This document shows positions 28,061 through 38,797 of a stretch of DNA of 64,000 nt, piece after piece (the first letter of the stretch is position 1; each line of letters begins with the position of its first letter). Under the pieces are notes generated by a model. That model did no database searches. It saw only the letters and a program-made list of their open reading frames with translations, and had not been told where the DNA came from. A program made the translations under genes and the position numbers. The DNA comes from Astropecten irregularis (taxonomy: Eukaryota > Echinodermata > Asteroidea > Paxillosida > Astropectinidae), in assembly GCA_963971285.1 (NCBI GenBank), contig OZ020248.1, positions 21,535,873-21,599,872 of the forward strand. The letters are read 5' to 3'.

Positions 28061-30430
28061 AACTATTTTTAGCCATATCTCGTTCCGAAAGTGCGCATCC
28101 TCCCAGAGGTCTTCTTTGTCGAGTTTCTTATGGATGAGCTGCTCGATGTGGCGCTCTAACCCACGGACGCGGACGTAAGGGATCTGGGATAACTGGGCAG
28201 ACGCAACTGTTTTTTTTAAGTGCCATATCACCAATTTCAATTGCCTTGCTTGTAACATCCCGCTGCCCTGAAACATACAATAGAAAAGATTGAACTAATT
28301 AGAACCATGTCCTTGCGTATAGTAGCATTGCATCTAATTTTTCAGAGAGACCAAAAACAGAAATGTTGATGCATTTTTTTCCAAAGGTACAATTCTATCC
28401 AGGGATGAGTGGCAAAACAAATTGAATTTTACCGAGGAAAAAGCTAAAAATTTAAAAGTTTCTATACTTTTGAACAGAGCAGGTGTAGAAAAAAGCTGAA
28501 ATTCCAAGTTAAAATCTATCATTCATCATTTTCTCCAAAACAAAATAAGTGAAATTCCAACAAATGTTATTGTTGCACTTGTATTTTTATGATAGCAACA
28601 TAATTATTATGAGCACCTTACATCCAGTTACTTCAAGTTACTTCAAAAAAAACCCAGACTTACATTTGCCATTAACAAAATGTGTCTTGAAATTACAGAA
28701 GGATGGGTGGTATGGAAGTTAAGTGTCTTCCACAAAAAAAAGTTAATAATTTACCTTCATCAGCTCCTTTGCTGGATTATTCATCGTTTTAGCAGAGGCC
28801 TTTGTACTGTCATTCTGGGGCATGATGAGCGGCACTAGAGTTTGGGGCTTCACCTTGCTCCCTGCTGGCCGTGTTAACATCACCTGATGTCCGGCTGATG
28901 AGCTAGGCCGCTGATCCAGTTGGAAAGACTGTTTCTTTTCTGAACAGTCTATTTCTAACTTTAACCGCTCATTTTGAATTTTAGCATTACAAATTTCCTG
29001 CTCCAAGTTTTGTTTTAAATGCTCACACTCTTCATTTTGTTTGCTAAGTTGCGCACACTTTTCTTTTAGATGCTTTTTTTCTTGGGCAGTTTTATGTAAT
29101 TTTTGTTTCAGGTCATTTATTTCTTTGTTACTCTCCGCAATTTTCATGTGTTGGGTATTTAAATTTGCATTTATTTCAGATATTGTTTCTAAGAGAGTAA
29201 TTATTTTGACTGACTTTTCGTTACTCTGTCCATGAGCCTTGAATAAAGCTTTCCGGAGGTCACTGATGGTAAACAGAGCACTGTTGTAGATGTCCAAAAG
29301 AGAATTAAGCTTAGTTGTTAGAACAGCTCTCCCTCCCTCTGACTGGATTAATCTGTCTCTAGATGTTTGGAAGACCAGCTGTGTATCTCTGAGAGCATGT
29401 TCATAGGTGTCTACAATCATGCTCACTACATTTACATCATCTTGACGCACTTCAGTCAACACGTTGCTGTCAATTTCACTTCATATGGACAGGGGAAAAC
29501 CTCACTCATCCCTGTCCGCACAGCATTCATTCCATTAGGTTTAACCCACACATAGTCCCTATCTCTGCAGAGATACACACTCTCAGTGGCTCAGTGGCTA
29601 GGGTGACACTCTCCTTCTCTAGCAATGTTGAAACCTTCTCCTCCAATGCAACACTTTTCCTCTTAAGCAACCGCCTCTCAGCTTGGAGGTTCTCTGCCTT
29701 TTGCTGCAGTTGCCCAATTGACATGTTTCTGTGTGTGATCGTGGAACTGGCATTGACTACATATCCCTCTTTATTTCTTAGATGATGCAGCAGCTGCTGA
29801 CAGGTCACTTCTGTGGATGCAGCATACATCACATCTGCTGAGCTCAGCTTCCATGAGCAACTGGCAACTGACATGTCTGATGGTTCCACTCTTCATGCAC
29901 AACATCTTGGGAAGGAATACAAACTGGAATCTGTCCATCAGGCCCTTTCTTCAGACTTATCAACTCTGTGAAGTTGGTGTTCCCTGTGCACATAGCACTG
30001 TTTGCAATGAACTGGCACAGCAGCCCACAATCATTCACATCCATCCCTTCTGGTAATAAGGATCAACTCAAAGGAAACATTTTTCAAGGCTTTCACTGGG
30101 GTTATAATCAGTCATTGCTAAGTTTAAAAAGTTCAATGTCTCATTGGCGTGTTTGCATTTAAGTGCGACTTTATGGATGATGCTGTCATCTATGTATGCC
30201 CAAATATTGTGAACAAAGTCAGCTTCCACCTTTGACATGCCAAAATGAGTACTTATATCGTTGCTTGTATTTCCCATGCAGTATTTAGGCAATGTAAACT
30301 GAATGTCATCGGACTCTGTGTCAGATACGTAGTCATTTATAATTTGTGGATACTTACAGTGATCTGACTCATCACTGTCGTAACTACTGTGGTCACTACT
30401 GTTGTCACTTTCTTTTCTTGGAAATCGCCC
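28061..30430 (-). CDS. Coiled-coil gene, probably the downstream part of the SGNH locus
   Basis: In minus order: (1) 30068-30430, acidic RKESDNSSDHSSYDSDESDH then DDIQFTLPKYCMGNTSNDIS and VHNIWAYIDDSIIHKVALKC, ending at a stop; (2) 29844-30060, MDVNDCGLLCQFIANSAMCT and SLKKGPDGQIPVC; (3) 29527-29889, shifted frame, TEVTCQQLLHHLRNKEGYVV and SIGQLQQKAENLQAERRLLK; (4) 28755-29462, a long coiled coil (INDLKQKLHKTAQEKKHLKE and flanks), ending at a GTAAAT donor; (5) 28061-28267, a clean phase-0 exon, PYVRVRGLERHIEQLIHKKL then DKEDLWEDAHFRNEIW. Exons 4 and 5 fit together in phase. Parts 1-3 need frameshifts or unseen introns to join. Function unknown. The coil suggests self-association. Confidence 0.45.
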
Positions 30431-30568
30431 AGATCATCTGTTTTTCTGTATATGAGTAAATATCCACATCGACTTGCAAGTCATCCTTGCTCATCCTTGC
30501 AAGTTTCGCAATGTAAACCGTAAAGACAATCATTTTGGAAGTACTGGTAACAAGAATCTCTCACATTT

Positions 30569-31217
30569 TTACCGATGATTGCAATATTTAGGTAATACCG
30601 AATGTCTGGTAATGTTTGGGGTTCCTATTGTTTTGCATTTCAAGCACTGATTCACTCTGCGGATGTGAATTGTTGCGTTTAATCCGGCTGCATCCATGTT
30701 CAAGATGATTTGGGCAACAGGAAAAGTTTCCTTTGCCAAGAGCAGCAATCTAGTAAATTTCTTTAAGTTCTGGTCAAAGAAGGATGAAGATAAATCATTT
30801 GTGCCGACATGAAGCACTACAACATGCACATCCATTCCGCTGCCATTGTGAAACTGATGTAAATCTGACAAGGTTGAGATCATTCTTAGCAGAGTACAAC
30901 CTGGCTTTGTCACTACATCGGCTTGAAACCACTCACTGACAAGGTATTTGGGTGCATACCTTGTCAATGAATCCCCCTGAATTTTAACATTAAACCAGGG
31001 GAGGTCATCTTGACTGGTGGGCCTGCAAGAGAATTTTAAAACAGAAAAACAAACTGTCTTCTCTTTGCAAGCTGGTGGTAGGATGTTGTCCTTCATTTGA
31101 GCCAAGTGATAGATGATGTGTTTTCTCATTTGTAGCAGTGTCTTTCCTGCTTGGTGAAGGTGCTGGGCACTGCTTTTGGTTTACATGGCATTTTGTTTGT
31201 TTCTTGATATCAGGCAT
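30569..31217 (-). CDS. SGNH/GDSL-hydrolase-like exon
   Basis: A good acceptor (ttttaaaattctcttgcag) lies at 31023. The exon reads PTSQDDLPWFNVKIQGDSLT, RYAPKYLVSEWFQADVVTKP, GCTLLRMISTL and DVHVVVLHVGTNDLSSSFFD, ending at 30569. GDS (block I, nucleophile serine), the G of PGCT (block II) and GTND (block III) are the hallmarks of SGNH hydrolases. The block V D-x-x-H is not visible, so catalysis is unproven. Standalone SGNH modules of this kind occur in multicopy invertebrate genes and in ORF1 of some CR1-type LINEs. A coiled-coil continuation at 28061-30430 on the same strand suggests one multi-exon gene. An upstream segment (31023-31217, PDIKKQTKCHVNQKQCPAPS) may be a 5' exon. Confidence 0.6.
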
Positions 31218-34031
31218 CTGTTCTTGTATCTAAGTTCCTTCACCTTATCATTCTTTTGTTTTATGATCAAGTTTTGTTTCCATTTCAAGATAGATCAAGA
31301 TACTTTGCATCTTCCCTGCCTCTTGCCCTTGTGAGCTATTTCGCTATACAGTACTGCTTCTTCTGTTTTGTAACCACACTTTTTGCAGTACATCACCTTG
31401 GATGTAGCTAAGCATCATAGCTCTTCTGTCTTTGCCAATGGTTTTGGCTGACCATCACACTCATGATGTTTTTATTGATGATGGAGCACAGCTTGTGCAC
31501 ATAATTCTTCATTTTCCTCCTTTCCTACAATCCCAACCCAAACCACCATTTTGTAATCTGTAGAATGCAAGCTCAGTATTTTGACAGTACTATGTTTAGT
31601 GTGCAGGAAAGGTGTGATTCTGCTGATGTTCATACATACATGTAATATGTACTCAATTTGCATACATGTCTTTCTGAATGTTTCTATTATTATTATGTAG
31701 TCATTATACAGGAATTGATATCATTTGTTTAGACACTGGGTAAATGATTGCAATGTCACTACTCAATGCCACAATGAAATACCAGGTAAGTATCTTCACA
31801 TCAGTGTGACAAGTGTTCACCAGTGTTATGGTTTACATCCTCAGATCTTACACTTCTGCCTTCAACCACATGAAGATATTGCAATGTACCTGTAGTAAAG
31901 ATGCTATTTTACAAGATTTAATTTAGACTTTGTTAAATTTATAAACACACACACCACATATCTAGTAGATTGTGGATTAATCCATGTGCTTTTAGATTAA
32001 GCAGTGCTTTATCAATTTTAATTTCTAAAACAGAACATTTATTAAGAGAGTACAAATATTTCAGAGATAGTTGGTGTTAGCACCTGAACCCTGGAATGAC
32101 CCAACTTCAGGGTGTCACTGGGGCTTCAAACCTCAGCTGACGGTTCAGGTTATGACCCATACTTAGTTTATATTCAGCTAATGAATATTGGTTAATGTTT
32201 GAAACTTTGTGAATTTCTATATTGCATATATTTGTATTTTATCCTTGAAAGCTTTATTTAACAAGTCTACAGATGAAACAAGTAACAAAGACATAATACC
32301 GATTTTTGCATCTGAACTCTGCAGACTTAATACAATGATGTACTGCTTTGATAGATGATTCAGTTTTCTGGGTTGTGCAGATTGTAAAACAAATGATTAG
32401 ATTTACTGAGTGAAGGTTTGCAAACTATACAATGTATGTGCATTCTTTAGCAGCTGTTTACTACACTGCTGATGTTATGACATTTGTAATGATACAGCAG
32501 CCCAAACATGCAAATTAATGTTTTGTCAAAATGTTCCACTGCCACTGCAAAATGTTCCACACTGCTGAAATACCTGAGAATCTTCTCCAGAGCTCTTGGA
32601 AAGATCAACATGCAGCTTGAATGTTAAGCAAGAGACACATTGAACACAGTATCAGAACTGTCATTACCTGAAGAATTGATGTATGAATCAACATGTGCAG
32701 TTATGACAACTGACATCCAACATGAGTGGAACAAGCATCCTCAGCCTACACCCTCATCATCATCACTTTCACTCTCTCCAAGACAGCAGTGAATCTGTGC
32801 CAGGTACTGAGCTTGTGATGTGTTTCTTCTCATATGTCAGAGATCTGCCAAGATATCAGATTTCAACAATGTCACTGATTCTCTTCAAGACTGGTACAAG
32901 TGCCTAACTAATAACCTGATGAAGAATGCACAACTGTGCAGGTGCATCCATTGAGATTATTGAGATGAAGTGAACACACATCAGATTTATCATTGAACTT
33001 AACTACATTGTAGAAGCTGTACAGACACACAGTACAGCCAACCAGTAGGAGAGTGATACTGCTACCATGCAGCATTCATTGATAAATGACATGCAGTGAA
33101 ACATCCTGATGAATGATACATGTAAAAAGACATCAGTGTGTACAGAACTACAGAGATAATCATGGTATCCTCAACAACAACTTGTGGACTTGAGCTGTGA
33201 GCATCAACAGTGGAGTGGAGCATATGGCAATTCATTCTGTCAACCATTTCCTTTTGAGTTATGTTGCTACAGGTTCACTTTGATCTGCACATTCCTTCTT
33301 TTACAGTTAATGGAAACAAAGATAGTAAAATATTAAGCAAAATGTGATCCCATGTAATATTAAGGGAATTACATCATAAATAAGTAAACCTAATACTTTG
33401 TGTTGCAAAGATTAGATAGGTTGGTTACATTTCATTCACATTGTATGAAGTCCTGTCACACATAATATGTAACATTCATTCATTTACTGAACTGCAGGAG
33501 GTGCTCACATTTTAGAGCAAATTGAAGAAATCTGTGAAACTCTGATGAGAATTTTCATGTTGAAGTTATTTTCTATATTTCTTTGATTTGTATTGAATTC
33601 TATGAGCATCCCAACAGCACATAAATGGCAAACTGTTATGAAATACAGTTGTTAGATGTTACAAATTAAGGACTAGCCATTACTTGTGAGACACTTTAAT
33701 GTAGTTGAAAGCAGAAGTGTTGTTGTATTTTTCTCTTTCTGAGTCATACATGTGTCTTATAAATGACCATGAATCGTGGTTATTGTTCGTGCATGTTTGT
33801 TCCAGCACAAAATGTAAAGTTGAAGTGACATTGCATGATTTGCCCACAGCTGTCAAGAAACTTTGATTATTCAATATGTCTTAAATTTACAAGTTTGAAA
33901 TAGTATTTTAAAAAGGTATGATCTGCATATCTTAAAAATACTCCAAGGTATTGTCAAATGCTGAGCTTTCATGACAACTTCACCCCTGGTCCCTGTAAAT
34001 TTGTTATCTTTTCTTTCTGTTTTTCTTTTAG
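31218..34031. other. Gene-poor stretch
   Basis: Low-complexity AT-rich sequence without repeats of other parts of the window. One exon-like piece at 31733-31785 on plus (acceptor catttgtttag, donor GTAAGT) reads HWVNDCNVTTQCHNEIP, but its phase does not fit the terminal exon at 34032. No other exon, RNA gene or element is recognised. Confidence 0.4.
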
Positions 34032-34118
34032 AATTTCAAACAGAAGATTCCTGTTGATCTTGAAAGATTGCTAGAAATCCTCCCACAATGTCTTGGTCGC
34101 CGAGTCAAAGATCCATGA
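34032..34118 (+). CDS. Possible plus-strand terminal exon
   Basis: Preceded by a very strong acceptor (ctttctgtttttcttttag). Open for 28 codons in phase 0: NFKQKIPVDLERLLEILPQC then LGRRVKDP and TGA. An AATAAA lies at 34487-34492, about 370 bp downstream, a plausible 3' UTR length. It is the only plausible plus-strand gene signal in the window. Upstream exons were not found and the family is not recognised. Confidence 0.35.
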   Translation, partial: NFKQKIPVDLERLLEILPQCLGRRVKDP

Positions 34119-36269
34119 CATCGCTCTGTAGTGAATGTTTTTGGCAGCTGACCTCTTTTATGCCAATTGCCTCTCTCATGTAATTTTTTGTTTCCATTCT
34201 TCTATCAATTTCTTTCATTCTTAAGGCACTCTACATCCATGTCTCTCTGTAAATTGACACCTGATTGTGGAGGCCTTGATGCATAAAGAGTCTGCACCAC
34301 TGGTGATGTCATGCAATAGGGTAATGGTCTAGTTAGTGTAAGTTGAAACACTTGAAAGAAGGCAACAATGAGTCAGGTGGTTCCTGATGATACCCCCACC
34401 TCTGAGTGGTTAATACAAAGAACCAGCAATGGATATTGTTGGTCTTTGGGGGACCTTTATACCTCATGTGTTTTAAGTTTTTAAGAAATAAAGAAACATT
34501 TACATCATGTACTGAAAAGAAAATGGCGTCTTTTATTTTAAGGAATTACTATGACCATCTTCGTTGTGCTGTTTGTTATGTTAAAATGTTTACTTTTCTT
34601 TGTTGTTGTTGTTGTTGTTGTTGTTTTTGGTAGGTAGAACATTCACTTTGATCATGTATTTCAAACATAGATTTTGTGTTCAATTCCAGAGAAACTCATG
34701 TATGAAGATTGCATCAAGGAAAACAGTGTAATTGATTAGTGTTACATTGCCATTGACATTCTCTTAATTCATAAATGATCAGGGGAGGGGGAAACTTGGC
34801 CTCATCCCCCACCAGGATTGGCAGGGCATTGCCACCACCCATGTATGTGAGATGAACATGTAGAAAGAGCCCCAACCCACCTCCCTAACCTCCAACCCCT
34901 CCCCCTCCTGCATTCAAAAAAGGTAAATGGTTCTTTATTCAAAATAAATGAATTCCTCATACAATGTTAGAATATTTGCAGTGACCCTAAAGACCTTTAT
35001 AAAAACCAGATACCATCAGGCTTTAGACAATGGACAACGAACAGTGAATTTAATCATGACAGATGCAGACCAGTAAAAAGGTCCAGATCAGTCTTCAGAG
35101 CTCATTTATATTTTGTCCTCAAAATCTTTTTTATAAAAGTATTTGCTGAGCCCTAAATGGGAAGTATTGTAAAGAAAATGGATGGAACCGGGTCACCCAA
35201 GTTTGGACTTTCACAGTTGAGCTGTTAGGATGAAAGCAGGCCATAAAGTCGCAATATTTTTCCATGTAGAGGAGAGGTACATTTTTGAGTCAATTTGGCC
35301 GTTTTAGGGTCATTTTTCTTTGGATGGTCTTTTCTCAAAAAGTCTTTGGTTACCCCACAGAAAATTTAAAAGAAAATTAAAATGGAAGTTATCAGCTTCA
35401 TTTTGGTGTATGGCTTGATTGCCTGAGAATATTTGTAATAATTGTTTGAAATTGGTCATTTTGCATGGAAGAAATTATTTACTGGTCTGAGTGTCTGCCG
35501 CCCTCTGTTGGGATGGGGACATAGTATGGTGCACTGCGTCCCTGGAGCAGGTACCCAGACTCCACAATGGAATTCCATATACGTACTGTATAATATCTCA
35601 CATGTTGACTCAACGCGTGTTCATTTGCTATGGAGTGTGGAAGTAAACAAGTTAGGTGTTGCGTTGCCGATGTTGCTGAAGTTTTAATGTTCCTAAATGT
35701 TCTGGACAGTCGTTCTAGGTGCAAACATGTATTTCCAGGTTGCGTTTAGTCACCTCCCGGAAGTCTATGGCCATGTCATGAATGTTGATAGTTGGTGACT
35801 GATGATGACCAGTCTCAGGAATGATCGAATGGTTGTGGCCCAGGCTGCCACGCATCGCATGCACGGACAACGGACTTGTGGAGGTCATGAACGCAACAAC
35901 ATACAGTATACATGAACCTTGTGACAACAAAGTAAAAGTATTCCTTCAGTTTCTCTTCCTTCCTCCATGGAATGTGCAACGTGGGCCTGATGACATACCA
36001 GCATACATGGAGTGCATTGAGTGCTATTAATTAGCTTGTTATGTGTACTTCCAAGATGCAAAGAGTAAGCTCCACGTCTACAGCAACTCGGTGGGTTTTG
36101 ACTTCTTGCTAGCCTGGTCCCTTCCTCCATGCCTGGGCTAAGGAGTAAGGTAAGTACATGTACATGATGTATGGTGCTGCAGACAGGTAGGTCATTTATC
36201 ATGTGTGCTGTATGCCTAGTACACCTGTTATATAATTTTTAGTAGGCAGGTAACACTATTTTTTAAAGT
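34119..36269. other. Non-coding stretch with a (GTT)n microsatellite
   Basis: A TTG/GTT run at about 34598-34626 is followed by sequence vaguely reminiscent of a tRNA-derived SINE. The remainder, including CpG-bearing 35500-36050, holds short open frames on both strands but no splice-supported exon. Confidence 0.4.
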
Positions 36270-36271
36270 TA

Positions 36272-36482
36272 TACACCGATCCAACGGCGCTAAGATGGTG
36301 GTAAAAACACCCGCCATTACTGGTGTGTCCCCACCTGTATTTTGTCTGGCAACAGACGATGATTAGGGGACATACCCCCTGCAGTATAAAGACTTCTGTT
36401 GCCGTAAAAAAAATATGGACGGGGACACACCAGTAACGGCGGGTGTTTTTTACCTCCATGTTCGCGCCGTTGGATCGGTGTA
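36272..36482. mobile_element. Complete TA-flanked MITE, 211 bp
   Basis: Long inverted terminal repeats: TACACCGATCCAACGGCGC at the left, and the same inverted at the right (gcgccgttggatcggtgta). Homology runs about 65 bp into each arm (CACCCGCC[AG]TTACTGGTGTG). TA dinucleotides at 36270-36271 and 36483-36484 are the target duplication, pointing to the Tc1/mariner superfamily. No coding capacity. Confidence 0.9.
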
Positions 36483-36737
36483 TAGGTGCAGCCACTAAAT
36501 GCAGGGCCTTCTCATTTATGATGTTATTTTTGTATTAGTGATACTTACAGAAACAATCTGGCCACGGAGCGATATAAATTTTTTAAGTGGGGATGTTTCT
36601 TATGCAGAGATTTGCAGAAATTCTGCATCCGGAGGCTGCATCATTGTTGTCGTTTGTTTCCTTCTGTCATCATTGACGTTGATAGTTCCTGTCTTCATAA
36701 TTCTTGTCTTGGCTTCTACCTCAAGAACTGTATGTAG

Positions 36738-37650
36738 TAAGGCTGAGTCGGAACGGTCGGAATGCCGATTTCCGACCGATGGGATCGGATTCCGTTTCCG
36801 ATTTTTCGTTCCGGTGTTCCGATGAAACAATAAAACACATAAGAAATACTTTTTCTTAACTTTCTTCTTCAAATCTGAATAAAAATCACGTTTCTTTTAT
36901 TCAATCTTACCAATCTTAAAGTTAAAGTTTCTGTAGCGAAAAACTAGCGATGTCAAAAGTCCTGTCGATCGGATCGTACGTGTAGGCCTACCACCACCGC
37001 ATTTTAATGCACCGCTGCCGACCCCCGATCGTGGTCCACGGTCCGTCCGAGCGCTACATCACCGTGCATGCCACATACACACATCGTACGCACGTTGTGT
37101 ACTGTACACATGTTGATGTACATGATGTGTACATGTACGGAAAGCTTCCTGCCGACGCACGTGGTTGAGACTTTCGCTGCGCTGGTGCACATTGCGCGAA
37201 GTACCAGTATCATGCATGGGAAATGCAATGGCATGGCGTGCGAGATAATTGTTTACGTCTTACCATGGAAGAAATACTCACAGTGCGACCGTTGATTTCG
37301 GAAGGATTTCACGATGTTTCTACTCGGCCAATAGGACAAAAATGACCGATTGAAATTCAAGTAAGATTTAGCTGCTCAGAAAAACGTGATTTTTGATACT
37401 TCGGAATTTCAGAAGGAATATTTTACAGGGATCTCGCAAATAAATTACAAGCATAAATCGGCGTAATAGGCCTACTCCAACCGTGTTTTTTGCAAGTGTT
37501 CGATGTCGGAATTGTTTATGTTTTTCTTTATTTTGGGGGTCACCAAAGTACGTCATTTTTTCGTGAATTAATTTATCGGAACACCGGATCCCGACCGAAA
37601 AAACTCGGTCGGGTTCCGGAACAAAAAAATCCCGAGATGACTCAGCCTTA
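36738..37650. mobile_element. Complete non-autonomous hAT element, 913 bp
   Basis: Ends TAAGGCTGAGTC and GACTCAGCCTTA are perfect 12-bp inverted repeats, within a longer imperfect inverted region rich in TTCCGATC/GATCGGAA. The 8-bp direct repeat GTATGTAG at 36730-36737 and 37651-37658 is the target-site duplication. An 8-bp duplication with a TA(A/G)GGCTG-type end is the hAT signature. No transposase is encoded, so it must be mobilised in trans. Interior 37000-37260 is shared with the truncated element at 6676-7090. Confidence 0.92.
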
Positions 37651-37671
37651 GTATGTAGCCTTGATTTTATA

Positions 37672-37900
37672 TTATGAGCATTGATCAGCATTGATAGATT
37701 GATAAATTTTCATGTGTGTGAGTTTTTCTTTGTCATAAACAATGCACTCAATTATGCATGACTCATCACCAAGCACAAATCTTGTTGGATTTTTTCCTCC
37801 TCCTCCTGTGAGAACACAAGCCGGTACATGGTGAATGTAGGGTTTGTCCCCAGCTTGTTTGATGATTTCTTGTAGGTTAGGCATCTGTTTCAGTGTCATA
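37672..37900 (-). CDS. Exon with possible OB-fold-like segment
   Basis: After an acceptor (tgacactgaaacag) the minus strand reads MPNLQEIIKQAGDKPYIHHV, PACVLTGGGGKNPTRFVLGD, ESCIIECIVYDKEKLTHMKI. The [KR]...F.LGDES..I...VYD pattern recalls RPA-like OB-fold segments in multicopy invertebrate genes. It is open for about 70 codons. The exon lies just outside the hAT element's target duplication. Neighbour exons were not found. Confidence 0.3.
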
Positions 37901-38299
37901 GGAGTGAAGAAAAGAGAACAGATAATACCACATGGAGAAGGAGTTGTTTTTAAGGCTGAATATTTTTAATTTAATACACACTGAAAGTTTTTGAATTTAA
38001 TTTCCAGACACAAACTCAAACTAAGCCTACTTTGTAGTAAGTAGCCTAGTACTACTCATTGTAGTCCTTTGCCACATGTCTGATGTGGCAGAGAAGAAAT
38101 CTGCCAGTTACAATTAGCACAAGATGCAACTCTTTCTTTGACAACTCTTCCTTCTTTACAACTTTGGGATGGCTTGCTGGCTGAAGTATTTCCGGCTTGG
38201 TAACTAATAATTAGGATCTAAAACCTACAGCATCTGTTGAAAGCCAGACTTCTCGACCATGTCGCCAATCCGTCCAAACAAGTACCTCATCCAACCCAG

Positions 38300-38730
38300 C
38301 GCTTCTGTTAAACAATTAATTTAGTATAACGTAAGCAATTTAACAATGTTTTTAATTTAACTGATCTCTAATAAAGCAAAAAACAAACAATTAATTTAGT
38401 GTAACGTAGGCAATTTAAAAAAATTATAATTTAACCGATCTCAAATAAGCAAATCAAAAATGGCACTGAATCAACTCTGACGTAAGCAATTAGAATAAAA
38501 GTACCTAAGCAATAAAAAAAAATAATAATTTAACCGATCTCAAATAAAGCAAAAAAGACAAACAATTGATTTAGTGTAACGTAAGCAATTTTAAAAAAAA
38601 TAATAATTTAACCGATCTCAAATAAGCAAATCAAAAATGGCACTGAATCAAGTCTGACGTAAGCAATTACAATACAAAAAATAATTTGTCCGATCTCAAA
38701 TAAACAAAGCAAAATGGCAAAGAATCAAGT
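38300..38730. repeat. Diverged AT-rich tandem repeat (~170-bp units)
   Basis: The blocks AATTTAGTGTAACGTAAGCA, TTTAACCGATCTCAAATAA and AAAAATGGCACTGAATCAA recur three or four times with indels. Non-coding, directly downstream of BEN gene A. Confidence 0.75.
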
Positions 38731-38797
38731 CAAACTTAAGCTATAAAAATTAACAATTAAAGTAAAACACAAATCTGAGACAAATTTACAGTCAAGA

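Noticed and set aside
34598..34700. tRNA-derived SINE (GGTAGGTAGAAC... GTTCAATTCCA)
   Set aside because: The A- and B-box matches are weak, no cloverleaf folds, and no second copy is seen in the window.
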